DNA of 64,000 nt. It comes from Cohnella rhizosphaerae (GTDB taxonomy: Bacteria; Bacillota; Bacilli; Paenibacillales; Paenibacillaceae). The notes under the pieces were generated by a model. That model was not told the DNA's origin and made no database searches. It saw nothing but the letters and a program-made list of their open reading frames with translations. How positions within the stretch are numbered: position 1 is the stretch's first letter; every line of letters starts with the position of its first letter. Positions 17,199 through 26,756 of the stretch are shown here, one piece after another. The position numbers and the translations under genes were made by a program. The stretch is from assembly GCF_029525575.1 (NCBI RefSeq), contig NZ_JAPDIA010000008.1, positions 2,046,001 through 2,110,000 on the forward strand. The letters run 5' to 3'.

Positions 17199-18760
17199 TT
17201 AATCGAGCCATTCGTATTTTTTGGCGGGGTTGGTCTCGTTCTGCGCAGGCTTCAGCTTGAAGCGCTTCTCCGGCGCGCGCAGCTCGACGGGCAGCCCCCC
17301 CTTTGCTTATCGTCACCTTCGTGCCGATCTGGACCAGATCGAACAGCTCCTCGACGTCTTGCTTGTTCATCCTCGCGCACCCGTGCGACTCGTCCTTGCC
17401 GACGCTCGACGGCTCGTCCGTGCCGTGAATCGCGTACAGCGTATCCGACAGCGTCATCCCTCTGCTGCCGAACGCGCCGGTCGCGCTGCCGTTCGGGTTT
17501 CTTACCTTTTCCGAAATGACGAAGCTGCCTTCCGGCGTCGGCGTGTCCTTCGCGCCGAGTCCGACCTCGTAATTGCGCAGCAGCACGCCGCCGCTGATAA
17601 CCGCCAGGCGATGCCTCGTTTTGTCGATGACGATCTCGATCGGCTGCTCGGCCAGCGCGGCAAGCGTCCCTGCCGGCGCGCCGTTGCCATCTGCCGGTCC
17701 CGTCTCGTTCGGCCATCCTGCCGCCGCGCCCGCAGCCGCCGTCTTGGCCGAGAGCTCGGCCGACAGTTCGCCGAACCATGCCGTCTGCTCGGGATTCCAG
17801 CCCGACATGATGTTGTTCGGGTATGCAGCCGCGAGCGCCTTCGGCGAAGCCGGCCATTTGCCCGTGCGCTGCTTGTAGGCGATCATCGCCGAGCGCAGCA
17901 CGAGCTTGCCCTCCTGGAGCGGCTTCCAGGACGCGATCCGCGCCGCCGTCGGCTTGGCATCCTGCGCCGTGCCGCACGGACACCAGCCCGAATCGTACCA
18001 GTCGACGCTGGCCGCAGCCCGATCGGACGGCGCATCCACCTTCGCGATCGGCGTACCGGCCTTTACCCAATCGATCCAGTTGCCGAGCCGGGGCGATTTG
18101 AAAAGCAGCGAAGGCGCGGCTTGGTCCTGCGCGGTGAGCAGCTTGCCCAGGATGGCCTGTCCCGCTTCGTCGCGACCGACGGCCGCCGCCATCAGACCTG
18201 TCGGCTTTGCCGGTCCGCCGCCGCCGTTCCCGCTTCCGCCGCCGCCCTGCGCGGCGGTCCCGTCTTTTCCGCCGCCCGTTTGTTCCGGCGATGGCGAAGC
18301 CTCGGCCTGCGCCGACTGGCCTCCCGCCTGAGCCGACGGCGCGGCTTGTCCGCCGGTCGCGAGCGCCGACTTCTGCGGCGCGGCCGCTTGCTGGGCGTAA
18401 GCGAATACCCCGATCGCGAGCAGAGCCGCACCGCCTGCGAGCGCCAGCCAACCGGCCCGCCGTCTTCGGGAAGAGCCGGGCTTGGCATTTTTGCCCGGCG
18501 CGCCGACGCTCTCTTCAGACTTCAGCTGCGGGCTCTTTTTTGGACTCGAACGCCTCGTACACGGGGCCGGCCTGCGCAAAACAATAGTTCGCCTTCGCCT
18601 CCTGCCCGCGAGACAGGTATTCCTTTCCGAGCAAGTACCAAGCCATCTGATTGTTCCCGTGCTTCAGTAAATAATCCTTGATCGGGAGCGCATCGTGCAC
18701 ATCCGGTCCGAGCTCGTAGAACTGTTTGATCTGTTCGTCGAGACGGTCGTCGTTAGACAT
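17199..18760 (-). CDS. Membrane-anchored L,D-transpeptidase with N-terminal TPR-like domain, frame broken twice
   Basis: About 519 residues. Residues 1-80 (DRLDEQIKQFYELG, AWYLLGKEYLSRGQEAKANYCFAQAG) resemble a tetratricopeptide-like cytosolic domain. A membrane helix (AGWLALAGGAALLAIGVFAYA), a Pro/Gly/Gln-rich linker and a C-terminal YkuD domain with catalytic HGTD...SHGCARMN follow. This enzyme class makes 3-3 crosslinks in peptidoglycan. Two frame breaks, T6 at 18536-18541 and C7 at 17295-17301, are each repaired by removing one base, giving FESKKSPQLKSEE and SKGGLPVELRAPEKRFKLKP. If the first break were real, it would be two genes (an 81-residue protein and a transpeptidase without a start codon), which is less likely. 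Confidence 0.75.
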
Positions 18761-18856
18761 TATTTTTTCCCTCCCTGCTGCGAACGCTATCGTTAATGTC
18801 GGTGCGAAGGACCGATCGCATTAGCCCTTGAGTCGGCGCCGCCTCCCGCGCCAGCA

Positions 18857-19121
18857 AGAAAAACGGCTCTTGCAGCCTTTGTTTGCGCAATGTCGCGCAG
18901 CGGCCGGACTGAGGAGCCCTTATTTTTGTTCCTAACGCGATTTGCGGCCAGCTCGCGGACCCAGAGGCCTTTATTGAGGGATTGGAGACTTATTTAGCCC
19001 GGATCTGGGTGGATAACGACTCTCCAGTCCGTAATAAACGCAATTGCACCGTTTTTTTATGAAATAGCGTCCTCGGAGTCCATCCGAGTCCGGCATCTTC
19101 GCTCGGCTTGCATTCGGCTGC
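18857..19121. repeat. Dispersed intergenic repeat, copy B
   Basis: The second copy of the element at 14384-14632, in the same orientation and again directly upstream of a minus-strand gene (the transpeptidase, ATG 18760). On the minus strand its gene-proximal end carries GGCT-loop-AGCC followed by a T-rich run, which could terminate or attenuate transcription. Confidence 0.75.
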
Positions 19122-19433
19122 CCAGCAATTCTCTATTGCCTCTCAAGCTTACCTTGCCTCCTAACGTCATCGTAAGGTTAGAAAGTGAAGTCAGCGGAGG
19201 GGATTGGATGCCGCCGCTCATGTTTCGCAATTTGTCTGCGCGAGGGATAACTTGCGAATGCCTGCAAAGGATGGGCAGGCGTTTCCTCCTCTGCTCTTCC
19301 AGTCGGCTGAAAAACCTGCGTTACCCAGCGTACTTCCCCCCTCTCGCCTCGCGCGACGATGCAAGAGGGGGGCTTAAGGCGCTGTAAAGTGCTGTAATGC
19401 GTTACCTGTCGATTTTATACTTTCTATCATTCT
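19122..19433. other. Stretch without a recognisable gene
   Basis: The only structure I see is a perfect 9-bp inverted repeat, CCCCCCTCT (19336-19344) with AGAGGGGGG (19364-19372), without a T-tract. A reading frame of 83 codons on the plus strand (19136-19387) lacks a ribosome site and has no protein-like pattern; I do not call it. Confidence 0.5.
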
Positions 19434-19475
19434 AAAAAAGGACCGTCCGTCAGCGGCAAGCGCTGCGGACGGTCC
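19434..19475 (-). terminator. Rho-independent terminator of the NHL-repeat gene
   Basis: On the minus strand a perfect 10-bp stem GGACCGTCCG / CGGACGGTCC is followed by six Ts. It starts 17 bp after the stop codon. Confidence 0.92.
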
Positions 19476-19491
19476 CGTGGGAAGGGGCGGT

Positions 19492-21069
19492 TTAAAACGT
19501 TTTGCTGCGGATGATAACGGCTTGCACGGACGCGTCCCATTGAATGTCGAGATCGCCCTCCGCGGCGAAAAAGCGGACCGGCACGTAGAAGCTTCCGTCC
19601 TTCAGCACCGGCGCCGCATTAAGCGCAAGCTCGGACTTGACGCCGCCCGCGTCTTTGGATACCTTTTTCTGCCCGTTCGCGACCGCATACACGGTATCGC
19701 CTTTGGTCAGCTTGCCCGACTTGGTCTTGGCGTCGTAGGTCACGGCGAAGCCCGTCGCCTGGCCGACCGCCCGCAGCGGCAAATACGTCGCGCCGCCGGA
19801 CACGAACGCAAGCTTGTCCGACTTCAGCGGCGAGCCGTTCAGCAGCGTCTTGATCGCCCCGTCCTTTTTTAGTCCCGCCGCGCCCGCATACTTTCCGAGC
19901 CGCCGGACTTTGTTGCCCGCTTCGTCGGCGATCGCGAGGCTGCCGTCCGCCAGGACGGCGACGTCGGTCGGATGGTCGAACCGCGCCGCATACAGAACGC
20001 CGTCGACGGCACCCGGCTCCGTCGCTTCGCCGGCCAGCGTCGTCACCTGGCCGTCCTTAAGGAGACGCACGACATGATTCAGGCTGTCCGCGATAACAAG
20101 CGTGCCGTCCGGCGCGATCGCGAGGCCTTCCGGCGCGTCGAAGCGCGCCTCGGCTGCCGCGCCGTCCAGATAATCGCCCTCGGCGTAAGGACTGTCGGCG
20201 CCCAGCGCCGGCGCCGTGCCGGCGACCGTGCTGACGGTCCCCGCGGCGAAATCGATATAGCGGATGCGCTGATTGCCGCGGTCGCTGACGTATAGATTGC
20301 CCTTGGCGTCGAGCGCCAGTCCGCTCGGCTCGTTGAACTTGGCGTTCGCCAGCGGGCCGTCCAGATAGTCGCCGAAGCTCTCGGCCGCGCCGGGCAAGTA
20401 CTGGCCGACCCGCGTCGACGGCGCGTTCAGCGTCTTGACGGTGCCGTCCGGCGAGATCTTGCGGATCGCGTGGTTCAGCGTATCCGCCACGTACACGTTG
20501 CCGTCGGCGTCGACGGCGACATCGGACGGCGCGTAGAACGTTGCCGCGCCGCCCTTCCCGTCCGCCGCGCCGGACAAGCCGCTGCCCGCCAGCGTCGTCA
20601 CTTTGCCGTCGGTCCCGATCTTGCGAATCGCATGGTTGCCCGCGTCGGCCACATAGGTATTCCCGGCCGCATCGATGGCGATGCCGAGCGGCTGATCGAA
20701 CAGCGCGCGGTCTGCGAGATCGTCGTGATACGACCCCGTCGGCAAGCCGCCCTCGTCGGAGCCGGAGAAGTGTCCCGCATAGGTAGTCAGCGCGTTCGGG
20801 GCCAGCAGGCGGATCAGATGGTTCCCGCTGTCCGACACGGCCAGGCTGCCGTCAGCGCGTACGGCGAGCGAATGCGGCTTGAACAGCGTCGCCCCCGCGA
20901 GCGGGCCGTCCTGGCTGCCCCATTCGGATTGTCCCGCCCAGGTGCGAATCTCGTACAGTCCTCCCGATTGCAGCCATCCGGTATCCGCCGCGAACGCCGC
21001 GCCGGGAACGGTCAGACTGAGTGCGAGCGCCGCGGCGGCGCCGGCCGATTTGCGATTCCATGCTTTCAT
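19492..21069 (-). CDS. Exported NHL-propeller protein with copper-amine-oxidase-N-like stalk domain
   Basis: A 525-residue secreted protein. Residues 1-28 form a signal peptide ending AAFA-AD. Five to six NHL repeats then build a beta-propeller (GNTYVADAGNHAIRKI, GNVYVADTLNHAIRKI, GNLYVSDRGNQRIRYI, TLVIADSLNHVVRLL). The last about 110 residues (LNGSPLKSDKLAFVSGGATYLPLRAVGQA..FYVPVRFFAAEGD) are the stalk domain named after copper amine oxidase N-termini, common in Paenibacillaceae surface proteins. It probably binds a ligand or wall component; no enzymatic motif. I start at 21069 because AAGGAG is seven bases before it; the ATG at 21075 is too close. Confidence 0.85.
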   Translation of the reverse strand: MKAWNRKSAGAAAALALSLTVPGAAFAADTGWLQSGGLYEIRTWAGQSEWGSQDGPLAGATLFKPHSLAVRADGSLAVSDSGNHLIRLLAPNALTTYAGHFSGSDEGGLPTGSYHDDLADRALFDQPLGIAIDAAGNTYVADAGNHAIRKIGTDGKVTTLAGSGLSGAADGKGGAATFYAPSDVAVDADGNVYVADTLNHAIRKISPDGTVKTLNAPSTRVGQYLPGAAESFGDYLDGPLANAKFNEPSGLALDAKGNLYVSDRGNQRIRYIDFAAGTVSTVAGTAPALGADSPYAEGDYLDGAAAEARFDAPEGLAIAPDGTLVIADSLNHVVRLLKDGQVTTLAGEATEPGAVDGVLYAARFDHPTDVAVLADGSLAIADEAGNKVRRLGKYAGAAGLKKDGAIKTLLNGSPLKSDKLAFVSGGATYLPLRAVGQATGFAVTYDAKTKSGKLTKGDTVYAVANGQKKVSKDAGGVKSELALNAAPVLKDGSFYVPVRFFAAEGDLDIQWDASVQAVIIRSKTF

Positions 21070-21161
21070 TTTCATTCTCCTTCATGGGCTACTCGATCTA
21101 TTGACTTGCATTACCTACTATTTTATAGAAGCTAAATCCCGGGAAAATCCGACAAAAGTCT

Positions 21162-23045
21162 CTAAATCGCGTTCTGACCGGCCTTCGGGACTTCGACCGC
21201 CGGAGCGGACGCTCCGGCCAAGCCGAGCAGCTCGTAGACGCGGATCGGCAGCGACTTTCCTTTGAACATGCGATCTTCGCCTTCGTCGAACCGGAAGTGG
21301 GCGGAAGTCTTGGCGTAGACGGCGTCGGACACCATGATCTGCCCCGGCTTCGTCTGCGACTCGATTCGCGCCGCGATATTCACGTTGTCGCCGATCGCCG
21401 TATAGTCGACCCGCAGGTAAGATCCGATATTGCCTACGACGACGGTGCCTGTGTGAATGCCGATGCCGACGTTGACCTCGCAGCCGTATTTTTCGCGGAT
21501 CGTCCGCCTGATCTCGTTCATGCCCTGTTGTATCTCGTAGGCCGTCTTCACCGCAAGCCGTTCATGGTCCTCGACGTCGAGCGGCGCATTGAACAGAATC
21601 ATCGCCGCGTCTCCGATGAACTTGTCGATCGTGCCGCGGTTGGCGAGCGTCGTCTCCGTGATCATGTTGAACATCGTGTTAAGCGTATCGACCAGCTCGG
21701 GCGGCGACAGCTTCTCGGACAGGGGGGGTGAATCCCCGGATGTCCAGGAACAGGACGGTGATCGTCTTGGAGTCACCGCCCAGCTTGATGTCGATGTCCT
21801 GCGAGACGATCTGCTTGACGAGGTCGGGGGGATATGTAGCGGCCGAATTGACGCGTGACGAAGTGCTTCTGCGCGCTCTCGAGGTAGGACTTGAGCGACA
21901 CGTTGGTCAAATAGGCGAGCGTGACCGCAAGGATCGCGTCCGCGACGCCGATTTGAATCTTGTAAGCGTCGTAAGCGAGCATTTGACCGTAAATCAATCC
22001 GCTTGCCGCCGCGAGATAAAGCAGGATCGAATAAATGTTCTTGAGGCGCCAAGGCAGCAGGACAAACAGGAGGAACAGCGCAAGTCCGCCCAGCCAGATC
22101 GACCACGCAGGCGCGTAACCGACCGACGTACCGCCGAGCAGCTGGTTCACGATATTGGCATGTACGTACACGAGCTGCATTTTCTTTTCGATCGGCGTCG
22201 TCCCGCTGTCCTGTCCTGAATCGTCGGACAATCCGACCGCCGTAAAGCCGACCAGGACGACCGAATCCTTAAAGACGCTCGGATCGATCTCGCCGTTCAG
22301 CACGCTGCTGAACGATACGGTCGTAACGTCCTCGGTGTTCAGCTGGTAGTCGATCGTGATCGTGTTTTTGGCGACCGCGTTGTTTTTTTCGAAAATTTTG
22401 CCGGGGTCCGTCATCTTGTCGTATGCGGACAAATCGGCGCCGGCCATGTCGGCCGCCATGTAAGCGAGCGACGGATAAACCTTGCCGGCCTCGTCCTGGA
22501 TCTTGAGCCAGGTCTGCCGGATGACGCCGTCGGGGCTCGCGACCCGGTTGATGTTCGCCAGCTTGACGTGCTTCGCGAATCGGGGCAGCGGTCCGTCGAT
22601 GCGATAGGCCTTGAGCAGCGAGTCGGGTCTTGCGACGGTCTCGCCGAAGACGTCCCCCTCCGTATCCCCGATCACAGGCAGGATGACGTTGTCATAGGCG
22701 GCGAGCGCGTCCGCGAACGCCTGATCGCTGTCGGGATTCGTCTCTTCGTTGAACGTAATATCGAAGCCGATCGCCTTCGGTTCGCCGCCCGGCTGGTTCA
22801 ACATATCGAGGAACGGCGCATAGACGGCGCGGTCCCACGGGAACCGGCCCAGCTCGGCCAGCGAGTCGTTGTCGATCGCGACGACGACGATATCCTTCGG
22901 CGGCTTGCCTGCGGCTTGCTTCATATTGTAGTCGTAAAGCATGTTGTCGAGACGACCGAGCCAGCGCTCGTTGTGCGCGAAAAAAAAGCGCGATCAATAG
23001 CAGGACGTTCATTACGATGGCCAATCTTTTGATTTTCTCTCTCAC
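21162..23045 (-). CDS. CHASE2-domain adenylate cyclase, frame broken three times
   Basis: About 626 residues: one N-terminal membrane helix (LAIVMNVLLLIALFF), an extracellular CHASE2 sensor (KDIVVVAIDNDSLAELGRFPWDR...), a group of membrane helices, and a class III nucleotide cyclase domain. Cyclase residues are LFLDIRGFTPLSEKL and FIGDAAMILF (metal-binding Asp) and AIGDNVNIAARIES (transition-state Asn and Arg); the pattern favours ATP. Breaks at A8 22980-22987, G6 21826-21831 and G7 21722-21728 are each repaired by removing one base, giving ALFFAHNERW, YISPDLVKQIV and GFTPLSEK. The GTG at 23045 has AGGGGAA upstream; an ATG at 23084 is an alternative. Confidence 0.85.
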
Positions 23046-23141
23046 GGGTTCCCCTGCCCTTTGCGAATCGATCGTACGTTTCATTGCTAGTATACTTGAA
23101 TCCGGGGAAAGATTGTTCAAATTTTGTCAAAAAAAGGTCGC

Positions 23142-23178
23142 AAAAAAACCTCCCCGTGCCGAATGGCGACCGGGAAGG
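23142..23178 (-). terminator. Terminator downstream of fer
   Basis: On the minus strand CCTtCCCG pairs with CGGGgAGG and is followed by seven Ts, 34 bp after the fer stop. Confidence 0.8.
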
Positions 23179-23211
23179 CTCATCTGTTCGAGACCCGAAA
23201 GAAATCGCGAA

Positions 23212-23448
23212 TTACATGTTGAACGGTTCGTCGGCGATTTGGATCGAATCCGTCGGGCAGCCGTCCGAAGCGTCCTGGAGATCGTCGTACAATTCTTCGG
23301 GAATCTCGGTCGTTCCGCGGTTGGCGTCGCCTTTGTAAATGACCTCCGCCAGACCTTCGTCGTCATAATCGTAAATATCGGGCGCAGTGGCGCCGCACGC
23401 GCCGCACGCGATACAGGTGTCTTTATCGACATACGTAAATTTAGCCAT
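23212..23448 (-). CDS. fer: 4Fe-4S ferredoxin
   Basis: A 78-residue acidic ferredoxin of the Bacillus Fer type carrying one [4Fe-4S] cluster. Cysteines 12, 15 and 18 lie in CIACGACGATAP and the fourth in DGCPTDSI near residue 64. It is a soluble low-potential electron carrier; a candidate reductase partner is the ferredoxin-NADP reductase at 55852-56904. AGGAGG precedes the ATG, a good sigma-A promoter lies at 23519-23547, and a terminator follows, so it is a single-gene unit. Confidence 0.95.
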   Translation of the reverse strand: MAKFTYVDKDTCIACGACGATAPDIYDYDDEGLAEVIYKGDANRGTTEIPEELYDDLQDASDGCPTDSIQIADEPFNM

Positions 23449-23518
23449 AAGATGATAAGCCTCCTAAAAAAAGTCAATCCCGCCTGAAATACGCGGAAAC
23501 GTTCGCCGGTTAAATCCA

Positions 23519-23547
23519 AATATAATACAAAAGACCGCGACTTTCAA
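23519..23547 (-). promoter_or_regulatory. Sigma-A promoter of fer
   Basis: On the minus strand TTGAAA (23547-23542), a 17-bp spacer and TATATT (23524-23519), about 70 bp upstream of the fer ATG. Confidence 0.8.
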
Positions 23548-23592
23548 ATAAAAATAAGGAATACCGGGCTATAGCTTCGGTTTATAGCGACG

Positions 23593-24876
23593 TCATTCGC
23601 CGTCCTCTTTCTCGCGCAAAAAGTCGGTCTGCAGGGAAGTTCCCCTGATTTTCTTGTTGCGAATCAAGGCCGACGGATCGTTGGTCAGCATGCCGGCCGT
23701 GAGCACAGCGCTCTCGCCGAATTTGTCGCGAAGCCGGTCGAGGACGGAGACGAGCTGTTCTTTGCGCGGCGTCTCCTCGTATTCGAATAGATCGAGCTGG
23801 ACGGGCGTCTCCGTCTTCGGGGACAGGCTCTGCAGCGTAATCCCGAGCAGCCGGACCGGCTCGCCTTCGCGCCAATTGGCGTCCATGAGCTTGCACGCGA
23901 CCTTGTATACGTCCTCCGCGTTCTCGGTCGGCACGTCGACCGTATGGGAGCGCGTGATCGTCTTCATGTCCGGATCGCGTATCGTGATCTGCACGGCCCT
24001 GCACATCATGCCTTCCCGCCTGAGCCGCCGCGCGGTCTGATCCGCCAAATTCAACAGCACCCGGCGGAATTCCTCGCGCTTGGTCAGGTCGGCAGGGAGC
24101 GTCGTCGTATGCCCGACCGACTTGGCCGCCTCGCGGAGCGGCTCGACGGGCGCATCGTCCATTCCGTGCGCCGCGCGTTTCATCCAGGCGCCGTAAACGC
24201 CGAATTTATCCTTCAGCAGCTTCTCGTCCGCGGCCGCCAGCTCGCCGATCGTCCGAATGTTCATCCTTAGTAGCTTCTCCGCCGTTTTGCCGCCGATCCC
24301 ATACAACGTTTGGCAGGGCTTGCCCCACAGCAGCTTGGGCACGTCCCGCCGCCGTACGACGGTAACCGCGTCGGGCTTGCGCATGTCGGAGCCCATCTTG
24401 GCCAGCAGCTTGTTCGGTCCAATGCCGATGGAACACGGCAGCCCGAGCTCCTCCTTCACCCTGCGCCGGATCGCCTCGGCGATCTCGATCGCGGTCCCGA
24501 ACTGGGAGCTGCCGGTAATATCGAGAAAGCACTCGTCGATCGACACGGATTCGATCTGCGGCGTATAAGCTCCCGCGATGCGTCTGAAGCCCCGGGAGTA
24601 TTGCCTGTAAAGATCGAAGTCCGGCGAGATGAGGATCAGCTCGGGACATAGCCGTTCTGCCTGCCTGACCGTCATTCCCGTCCTGACGCCTCTGGCTCTC
24701 GCTTCGTACGAGCTCGTGACGACGATTCCCTTGCGAAGCTCCACGCTGCCGGCGACGGCCGTCGGCTTTCCCTTATATAGATCGGGCTGCTCTGCCGCAT
24801 GGACCGAGCAATAAAAGGCGTTCATGTCCATATGCAATATAATTCTGCCGCGCTTTTCGCGAACTCCGCCATCCAT
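23593..24876 (-). CDS. dinB: Y-family DNA polymerase IV
   Basis: A 427-residue translesion polymerase. Catalytic carboxylates lie in HMDMNAFYCSV near the N-terminus and SVSIDECFLDITG; the steric gate region is AFYCSV. RARGVRTGM, the helix-hairpin-helix IGGKTAEKLLRM and the little-finger domain follow. The C-terminal QLDLFEYE is a sliding-clamp-binding motif. It bypasses damaged DNA at low fidelity. I prefer the ATG at 24876, ten bases after GGAG, over the one at 24885, which overlaps that site. A promoter-like sequence lies at 24914-24942; I see no obvious LexA box. Confidence 0.92.
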   Translation of the reverse strand: MDGGVREKRGRIILHMDMNAFYCSVHAAEQPDLYKGKPTAVAGSVELRKGIVVTSSYEARARGVRTGMTVRQAERLCPELILISPDFDLYRQYSRGFRRIAGAYTPQIESVSIDECFLDITGSSQFGTAIEIAEAIRRRVKEELGLPCSIGIGPNKLLAKMGSDMRKPDAVTVVRRRDVPKLLWGKPCQTLYGIGGKTAEKLLRMNIRTIGELAAADEKLLKDKFGVYGAWMKRAAHGMDDAPVEPLREAAKSVGHTTTLPADLTKREEFRRVLLNLADQTARRLRREGMMCRAVQITIRDPDMKTITRSHTVDVPTENAEDVYKVACKLMDANWREGEPVRLLGITLQSLSPKTETPVQLDLFEYEETPRKEQLVSVLDRLRDKFGESAVLTAGMLTNDPSALIRNKKIRGTSLQTDFLREKEDGE

Positions 24877-24913
24877 CCCGCTCATTCTCCTCGCGCGTTT
24901 TTCGGCTCCTTAC

Positions 24914-24942
24914 ATTATAATACGCGAAGCCTCCGCGGTCAC
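24914..24942 (-). promoter_or_regulatory. Probable promoter of dinB
   Basis: On the minus strand GTGACC (24942-24937), a 17-bp spacer and a perfect TATAAT (24919-24914). Confidence 0.55.
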
Positions 24943-24991
24943 CCGTCGCCCGGTTCTCCGTCATTCCTCCCTCTACAATTGGTTCGCCGCA

Positions 24992-25000
24992 TGCTATAAT
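24992..25000 (+). promoter_or_regulatory. Extended -10 promoter of cimA
   Basis: TGCTATAAT is a full extended -10 element 53 bp upstream of the cimA ATG; no convincing -35 is present. Confidence 0.5.
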
Positions 25001-25052
25001 AGTTAGAATATTCGCCGACTGGCTATTCCGTTATCGGGAGGTACCTTGATCC

Positions 25053-26666
25053 ATGACCCAATCCATCAGCATTTTCGATACGACGCTTCGCGACGGCACC
25101 CAGGGAGAAGGCATCAGCCTGACAGCAGAGGATAAGCTCAAGATCGCCCTGAGGCTCGACGCGCTGGGCATTCACTATATTGAAGGCGGCAATCCCGGCA
25201 GCAACAGCAAAGACATCGAATTTTTCAAGCGCGCCCGCGAGCTTAATCTGAACGCCAAGCTCACGGCGTTCGGCAGCACGCGCCGCAAGAACAGCTCCTG
25301 CGAGCAGGACGGCAACTTGCGCAATTTGATCGAATCCGGCGCGAAGGCCGCGACGCTGGTCGGCAAGACATGGGACTTCCACGTTCATACGGCGCTTCAG
25401 ACGACGCTTGACGAGAATTTGGCGATGATCGGCGAATCGATCGCCTTCCTGAAGCGCCACGGGCTCGAAGCGATCTTCGATTCGGAGCATTTCTTCGACG
25501 GCTACAAGGCGAATCCCGCATACGCGCTGGCCGCGCTGACGCGCGCTCGGGAAGCCGGCGCGGACTGGATCGTACTGTGCGACACGAACGGCGGCACGCT
25601 GCCGAGCGAGATCGCCGAGATCGTGTCGGGCGTCACCGCCCAAGTCAACGCCCCGATCGGCATTCATACGCACAACGACTGCGAGCTTGCCGTCGCCAAC
25701 ACGCTGGCCGCCGTCGCCGCCGGCGCGCGCCAGATCCAAGGGACGATCAACGGCTACGGCGAACGCTGCGGCAATGCCAACCTTTGTTCGATTATCCCGA
25801 CGCTTCAGCTCAAGCTGGGATATCCCGTCGTCTCCGACGAGCAGCTTCGCTCGCTCACGTCCGTGGCGCGTTACGTCGGCGAGATCGCGAACGTCATGCT
25901 CCCCGTCAATCAGCCATACGTCGGCACGGCTGCGTTCGCGCACAAGGGCGGCATCCACGTTTCGGCGATCCTGAAGGATTCCAAAACCTACGAGCACATC
26001 TCGCCGGATCTGGTCGGCAACAAGCAGCGCGTGCTCGTCTCCGAGCTCGCCGGACAGAGCAATATTCTGTCCAAGGCCCAGGAGATGGGCCTCGACGTGA
26101 CGACCGACAGCGCCAAGGCGAAGGGCGTCATCGAACGGATCAAGCAGCTCGAGCACGAGGGCTATCAGTTCGAGGGTGCCGACGCGTCCCTGGAGCTGCT
26201 GCTTCGCGAAGCCTATACCGATCTCGTCGATGTTTTTTCCGTCGAATCGTTCAAGATCCTCGTCGAAAAGTCGAAGGCCGGCACGCAGACCGAGGCGATC
26301 GTCAAGCTGAACGTGGGCGGACAGCAGGTATACACGGCCGCCGAAGGCAACGGCCCTGTCAACGCGCTGGACAACGCGCTTCGCAAAGCGCTCTCCCAGT
26401 ACTTCCCGGGCATTCGGGAGATCCACCTGTCCGATTATAAGGTCCGGGTGCTTGACGAAAAGGAAACGACGGCCGCCAAAGTTCGCGTGCTGATCGAATC
26501 GACCGACTTCAAGGACAGCTGGAGCACGGTGGGCGTCTCCTCCAACGTCATCGAAGCAAGCTGGGAAGCGCTCATCGACAGCATACGCTATGCCCTGCTC
26601 GGCATGGCGCAGAGCGACTTCGCCCCGGAGGCGCCCAGAGAGGCGCTCGGTCTGGTGAACCACTGA
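25053..26666 (+). CDS. cimA: Citramalate synthase
   Basis: A 537-residue enzyme of the isopropylmalate-synthase family that condenses pyruvate with acetyl-CoA to (R)-citramalate, feeding threonine-independent isoleucine synthesis. The DRE-TIM barrel has FDTTLRDGTQGEG at the start, HTHNDCELAVAN (metal His) and the GNANLCSIIPTL block; the last about 130 residues form a LeuA-type regulatory domain, probably for isoleucine feedback. The early IEGGNPGSNSKD and the length match CimA better than LeuA. GGGAGGT lies upstream of the ATG. It stands alone; no other ilv/leu gene is in the window. Confidence 0.9.
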   Translation: MTQSISIFDTTLRDGTQGEGISLTAEDKLKIALRLDALGIHYIEGGNPGSNSKDIEFFKRARELNLNAKLTAFGSTRRKNSSCEQDGNLRNLIESGAKAATLVGKTWDFHVHTALQTTLDENLAMIGESIAFLKRHGLEAIFDSEHFFDGYKANPAYALAALTRAREAGADWIVLCDTNGGTLPSEIAEIVSGVTAQVNAPIGIHTHNDCELAVANTLAAVAAGARQIQGTINGYGERCGNANLCSIIPTLQLKLGYPVVSDEQLRSLTSVARYVGEIANVMLPVNQPYVGTAAFAHKGGIHVSAILKDSKTYEHISPDLVGNKQRVLVSELAGQSNILSKAQEMGLDVTTDSAKAKGVIERIKQLEHEGYQFEGADASLELLLREAYTDLVDVFSVESFKILVEKSKAGTQTEAIVKLNVGGQQVYTAAEGNGPVNALDNALRKALSQYFPGIREIHLSDYKVRVLDEKETTAAKVRVLIESTDFKDSWSTVGVSSNVIEASWEALIDSIRYALLGMAQSDFAPEAPREALGLVNH

Positions 26667-26692
26667 CATCGCCGGAACAAGCACGAAGACGA

Positions 26693-26734
26693 AGAGAGCG
26701 CGCCTCAGGACATCGGTCCCAAGGCGCGCTCTCT
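26693..26734. terminator. Bidirectional hairpin between cimA and the thioredoxin gene
   Basis: A perfect 12-bp stem AGAGAGCGCGCC / GGCGCGCTCTCT (26693-26704 with 26723-26734) with an inner GGAC/GTCC stem. The T-tracts are poor, but position between convergent genes supports termination. Confidence 0.7.
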
Positions 26735-26756
26735 TGCGCGAGGCGGCATATGGCGA

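Noticed and set aside
19136..19387. 83-codon frame on the plus strand
   Set aside because: No ribosome site, no convincing composition, and it lies in a repeat- and hairpin-bearing intergenic region.
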